Positions 60,646-64,000 of a stretch of DNA of 64,000 nucleotides are shown piece after piece (position 1 is the stretch's first letter; each line of letters starts with the position of its first letter). Location: assembly GCF_024256385.1 (NCBI RefSeq), contig NZ_JAMLFW010000001.1, positions 930,001 through 994,000 on the forward strand, read 5' to 3'. The notes beneath the pieces are model-generated. The model was not told the DNA's origin and did not search any database. It saw only the letters and a program-made list of their open reading frames with translations. The position numbers and the translations under genes were made by a program. This DNA comes from Anatilimnocola floriformis. GTDB lineage: Bacteria > Planctomycetota > Planctomycetia > Pirellulales > Pirellulaceae.

Positions 60646-61506
60646 ATGGGCGCTTGGGGAGCGGGTTTGTATGCCAATGATCTCGCTATGGATTTGAAGG
60701 CGACGATCGCGTCGGTGGTCCGTCTGCCGTTGGGAACCGATGAGCTCATCAAACTACTAGAGGACACGTACAGCGAGGTCATTGAGGACGAAGACGACGA
60801 CTCCTATACGTCATTCTGGCTGGTCACTGCCGATCAGTTTCACAAACGAGGTATTCCCTCCGCGCGGCTCTTTCAACGAGCGTTCGAGATTGTCGACAGC
60901 GGCCTGGATTTAAAGATTCTTGAAGAGCTGGAGATGTCGCCAGGCGATCTCCGCAAGCGGGGTAAAGTGTTGCAGGAATTGCGGACGAGGCTGGCTGAGC
61001 CCGTGGCTGAGAAGAAACGCAAGACGCTGAAGAAGCCAGAGTCATTCGTGGTGCAAGCCGGCGACGTGTTCTTGATTCCGCTGTTTGCCCACAATAACTG
61101 CATCAATCCCTACTTTGCTGAGTGGAGCGAACCGCAAGAGCAATGGGGAGCGGCCTGCATTGTGAAGAGCACGCACATCTTTGATTACCTCGCTGTCTAT
61201 CAACCGCTGCTGCTCACCACGAACTTCCCCTTGAAGAAGAAACCCGGGTTCGACGAAGTTCTGCAGGCGACCCCGTGGGGGCTGCAGCGGCCGGGGACTT
61301 GCTCGAAGACTCACTTCGCGCGCATGAAGTTTGAGAAGATCGGGCAAATCAAAGTGGACGAGGTAAAACTTGCCAAGGCCTTTCCGGAGATGGACGACGG
61401 GCGTAGCGAAGCCATTAGCGATGTCTCGATCGCCAATGCGTTTGGCCACAGCACGAATCGAGGGACGCTGAACGAACTGACGAACATTGTGGCGAAGACG
61501 AAGTGA
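60646..61506 (+). CDS. DUF4259-like protein
   Basis: 286 residues from the ATG at 60646, which has a strong GAGGAGG ribosome binding site. The opening MGAWGAGLYANDLAMDLKATI is like that of DUF4259 proteins (usually MGAWGTGxFxND). The rest contains RLAEPVAEKKRKTLKKPESFVVQAGDVFLIPL and NPYFAEWSEPQEQWGAACIV. The function is unknown. It is divergent from the peptidase gene. Confidence 0.78.
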   Translation: MGAWGAGLYANDLAMDLKATIASVVRLPLGTDELIKLLEDTYSEVIEDEDDDSYTSFWLVTADQFHKRGIPSARLFQRAFEIVDSGLDLKILEELEMSPGDLRKRGKVLQELRTRLAEPVAEKKRKTLKKPESFVVQAGDVFLIPLFAHNNCINPYFAEWSEPQEQWGAACIVKSTHIFDYLAVYQPLLLTTNFPLKKKPGFDEVLQATPWGLQRPGTCSKTHFARMKFEKIGQIKVDEVKLAKAFPEMDDGRSEAISDVSIANAFGHSTNRGTLNELTNIVAKTK

Positions 61507-61537
61507 AGATGGCGGAACGTCCCCGCGCAGTCTCGGC

Positions 61538-62488
61538 CTACGATTTCAGCTTCGTCATCTCAAACAAGTTTGTCGCCTGCGGTCCGAGGAAACCTTCAAA
61601 GCGAACTCGCTTGCCAGTTGCGGCGTCGGTGATTTCATTGCGCTCGGCGAGTTCGAAATAGGCGTACGACCAAGGCATGGTCGAGTCTTGTTCGCCGTCG
61701 CGCACGTTGACGTCGATCTTCACCGCTTCGGTGGCACTTTGGCGAAGCTTGCTGCCGCGCTCTCCTTCGATCTCGGGTTTGATCGGCACGCCCGCGGCTG
61801 TGAGGGCGGTCATCGTCTTTTCGAGATCGTTCAGCTGGGGCACGCCGTGTGAGTTCACCAGCGAGGTGAAGTGGTTGACGTTATAGCCATGCACGAGCGT
61901 CCACGCGCCGTATTGGCTGGTCTTGTTGAGTTCAAGCACGTCATGTTTCTGCGGTGGTTGCCAGGGCAGCGTTTGAAAATGAGCCACGACTTCGGCGAGC
62001 AGTTCGGTCGTGTTCAAAGCGGGATTCGAATCGAGCCCGGCGAGTGTGGCGAGTGGCTCTGCGCGAAACGCGGGCCGGTGATTGACCAACGTTTGCTCGA
62101 TCATTCGTCGGGCGCTCGTGGGGAGTTCCCAGGTTTTTAGTTCCGAGACAAATAGCTTGGGGAACTGCGGATTGGTGTGCTGAAAGTGAATCGCGCTCAG
62201 CTGCTTGTCTTCGAAGTGGTAACTGCCGGCGGCCCGGTAACCGAGGGCTTCGAAGACTCGCGAGACGCTAGCAATGCCGGCCTGCGGCTGCTGCACCGCG
62301 AGCGTGCGGAAGGCGATATGATCGTTGAAAAACGTCGCTCCCGCGGCGGCTACCATTTTTTCGTAGTCCCGCACGTACGACACGCGCGAGCGATAGCCAT
62401 CCCAGAGAGCATCGAAAACGGCGGCCAAAAACTGCTCGCGACGAGAGTCGGTCGCCAACCGCTGGTGCGGACCCAAAATGGCAGTCAT
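61538..62488 (-). CDS. DUF1338-family protein (2-oxoadipate dioxygenase/decarboxylase-like)
   Basis: 316 residues from the ATG at 62488. Family landmarks: AGATFFNDHIAFRTLA (first metal His), GYRAAGSYHFEDKQLSAIHFQH, and QYGAWTLVHGYNVNHFTSLVN. Members such as HglS are iron enzymes that convert 2-oxoadipate to 2-hydroxyglutarate in lysine breakdown. Whether this protein has the same substrate is not certain, because no lysine catabolism genes are nearby. Confidence 0.87.
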   Translation of the reverse strand: MTAILGPHQRLATDSRREQFLAAVFDALWDGYRSRVSYVRDYEKMVAAAGATFFNDHIAFRTLAVQQPQAGIASVSRVFEALGYRAAGSYHFEDKQLSAIHFQHTNPQFPKLFVSELKTWELPTSARRMIEQTLVNHRPAFRAEPLATLAGLDSNPALNTTELLAEVVAHFQTLPWQPPQKHDVLELNKTSQYGAWTLVHGYNVNHFTSLVNSHGVPQLNDLEKTMTALTAAGVPIKPEIEGERGSKLRQSATEAVKIDVNVRDGEQDSTMPWSYAYFELAERNEITDAATGKRVRFEGFLGPQATNLFEMTKLKS

Positions 62489-62576
62489 GGTAAGATCCGG
62501 AGAGAAGGCAGAACGAAGAAGGCAGAAGTAATGCCTCTTCAATTATACGTCGTGCACCGATTTGGAAATCCGTGTA

Positions 62577-62620
62577 TTTTCCCCTCGCTCCCAGTTCTTA
62601 GCCCCTAGCCCCCTGCTCCT
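62577..62620 (+). repeat. Degenerate heptamer array directly before ugd
   Basis: Pyrimidine-only units of seven bases (CAGTTCT, TAGCCCC, TAGCCCC, CTGCTCC). It ends 3 bp before the ugd ATG and occupies the place where a Shine-Dalgarno sequence would stand. Confidence 0.55.
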
Positions 62621-62623
62621 CCC

Positions 62624-63934
62624 ATGAAAATTGCCATGATCGGCGCTGGTTACGTTGGCCTTGTCTCCGGCACTTGCCTGGCGGACAGCGGCAACGACGT
62701 GGTGTGCGTCGACATCGATCAAGCCAAAGTCGAACGCCTCGAACAGGGGCAGATTCCGATCTACGAGCCCGGACTCTCGGAACTGGTGGTGCGAAACGCC
62801 GCGAACGGCCGATTGCGGTTCACCACCGACACTGCCGAGGCGGTGCGCAATGCTCACTTGGTCTTCATCGCGGTCGGCACGCCGAGCTCAGAAGATGGCT
62901 CAGCCAACCTGTCGTACATCTGGCAGGCTGTGGAGAAGTTTGCCCAGCACCTGCGGCCCGATGCCGTCGTGGTCGTGAAGAGCACCGCGCCGGTGGGCAC
63001 CAACAAAGCGATCGCCGAGATGCTGAAGAAGCTGACGCACCGCGACTGCGATGTCGCCAGCAATCCGGAGTTCCTCAAAGAGGGCGCCGCGCTCAACGAC
63101 TTCCAATATCCCGATCGAGTTGTCGTCGGCGTGCGTTCGCAGTATGCCGAAGAACGGCTGCGCGAACTGTACGGTCCTTACCTGCGCACCGACAAGCCGT
63201 TCCTATCGATGACACCGGAAAGTGCCGAGCTGACGAAGTACGTAGCCAACGCACTTCTCTCGACGAAGATCAGCTTCATCAATGAGATGGCCAATCTATG
63301 TGAGCGTCTCGGCGGCGACATCAACGACGTTCGCCGCGGCATCGGCCATGATCGGCGGATCGGTTTTCAGTTTCTCTTTCCCGGTGTCGGTTACGGCGGC
63401 AGTTGCTTTCCGAAAGACGTGCGGGCTCTTGCCGAAATGGCGCGCAAGGTGGGTGTCGAACCGCGTATGCTCGACGCCGTCGATGAAGTGAACAATCAGC
63501 AGAAGCACGTGCTGATCAATAAGCTGCAGCAGCAATTCGGCGATAAGCTCTCGGGCCTGACGCTGGCCGTGTGGGGACTCGCCTTCAAGCCGCGGACCGA
63601 CGACATTCGCGAGGCCCCTGCCCTGGTGCTGATCGATCACATGCTCGCGGCGGGTTGCCAGCTGCAGGTGCACGATCCTGAAGCGATGAAAAACGTGCAA
63701 GCCATTTATGGCGACAAGCTCCGCTATGCCAACACGCCCGTCGACGCACTCGAAGGGGCCGATGCTCTCTGCATCAACACCGAGTGGGGCGACTTCCGGA
63801 ATCCCGATTTCGACGAAATGAAGGGCCGTATGCGGCTGCCGATTATTTTCGACGGCCGGAATCTCTACGAACCCGAAACGCTGCGGAGCTACGGTTTTGT
63901 CTATCACAGCATCGGCCGGGTGCCAGTGACGTAG
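62624..63934 (+). CDS. ugd: UDP-glucose 6-dehydrogenase
   Basis: 436 residues, full length. The N-terminal Rossmann fold has [15 protein letters not shown]. The central domain has [15 protein letters not shown] and [22 protein letters not shown]. The catalytic cysteine is in [18 protein letters not shown], and the C-terminal NAD/UDP domain has [18 protein letters not shown]. It oxidises UDP-glucose to UDP-glucuronate for polysaccharides. There is no purine-rich ribosome binding site; a heptamer array abuts the start. One minus-strand polar-motif copy (63616-63623) lies in the coding region. Confidence 0.95.
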   Translation: MKIAMIGAGYVGLVSGTCLADSGNDVVCVDIDQAKVERLEQGQIPIYEPGLSELVVRNAANGRLRFTTDTAEAVRNAHLVFIAVGTPSSEDGSANLSYIWQAVEKFAQHLRPDAVVVVKSTAPVGTNKAIAEMLKKLTHRDCDVASNPEFLKEGAALNDFQYPDRVVVGVRSQYAEERLRELYGPYLRTDKPFLSMTPESAELTKYVANALLSTKISFINEMANLCERLGGDINDVRRGIGHDRRIGFQFLFPGVGYGGSCFPKDVRALAEMARKVGVEPRMLDAVDEVNNQQKHVLINKLQQQFGDKLSGLTLAVWGLAFKPRTDDIREAPALVLIDHMLAAGCQLQVHDPEAMKNVQAIYGDKLRYANTPVDALEGADALCINTEWGDFRNPDFDEMKGRMRLPIIFDGRNLYEPETLRSYGFVYHSIGRVPVT

Positions 63935-64000
63935 TCAAATCGAACGCCGCTGTGTTTCCGCCAGGTAAACTCTGCCCGAAAATGCGATTTTCGCGTGATC

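Noticed and set aside
9-63999. tRNA, rRNA, prophage, integrase or attachment sites
   Set aside because: Looked for typical tRNA T-loop sequences, integrases and phage structural genes and found none. The RAYT is the only transposase-related gene.

Overview
The window looks like part of a Planctomycetota chromosome, most likely Pirellulales-like. This is an inference from gene content: paired secreted families DUF1592/DUF1552 and DUF1549-DUF1553/DUF1501, a PVC-type dehydrogenase-HEAT-cytochrome protein, a giant Calx-beta protein with the planctomycete N-terminal 'LESLENRSLLA' motif, a MORN-repeat protein, and many lineage-specific secreted proteins. There are no rRNA or tRNA genes, no CRISPR array and no prophage.

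Layout. 1-4675: the N-terminal 1558 codons of a Calx-beta surface protein (minus strand, runs off the left edge). 5.3-8.9 kb: a DUF1592 cytochrome and its DUF1552 partner. 8.9-14.6 kb: an orphan adenine methyltransferase and several secreted proteins. 14.9-16.9 kb: nrfHA nitrite reductase. 17-23.3 kb: MORN, LRR, PQQ-propeller and small STN-like proteins. 23.9-30.3 kb: a glycosyltransferase, an SGNH esterase and hypotheticals. 30.4-31.2 kb: a REP-associated (RAYT) transposase with its REPs. 31.2-35.1 kb: DUF1501 and DUF1549/1553 genes. 35.2-39.0 kb: mnmE and yidC. 39.2-46.7 kb: a double thioredoxin-fold protein and a cell-envelope cluster. 46.7-52.0 kb: a histidine phosphatase, dtd, SUKH, YdjM-like and CvpA genes. 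52.04-52.76 kb: a 720 bp gap without genes. 52.8-63.9 kb: a desaturase, accA, a kinase, a large dehydrogenase-cytochrome, a Xaa-Pro peptidase, a DUF1338 protein and ugd.

Main discovery. A G-rich octamer, GGGCAGGG (often extended to GGGCAGGGGAGGGG), is scattered through genes and spacers. By eye I count 18 copies, all on the plus strand, between 5.2 and 49.1 kb, and 8 copies, all on the minus strand, between 52.7 and 63.6 kb. It matches the E. coli FtsK-orienting (KOPS) consensus GGGNAGGG. The two sets point at each other, and the switch falls inside the 720 bp gene-free gap. That gap holds a 28 bp sequence resembling a XerCD dif site (52474-52501). I infer that this is the replication terminus/dif region of the chromosome.

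Other structure. There are several families of dispersed palindromic repeats, one of which supplies the stop codons of two convergent genes. Degenerate 7-nt-period pyrimidine arrays occur at six or more loci and in places are translated. Two arrays of direct repeats with helical (10-11 bp) spacing lie upstream of genes. An unlisted 48-codon ORF sits inside an inverted repeat at 39.2-39.5 kb.
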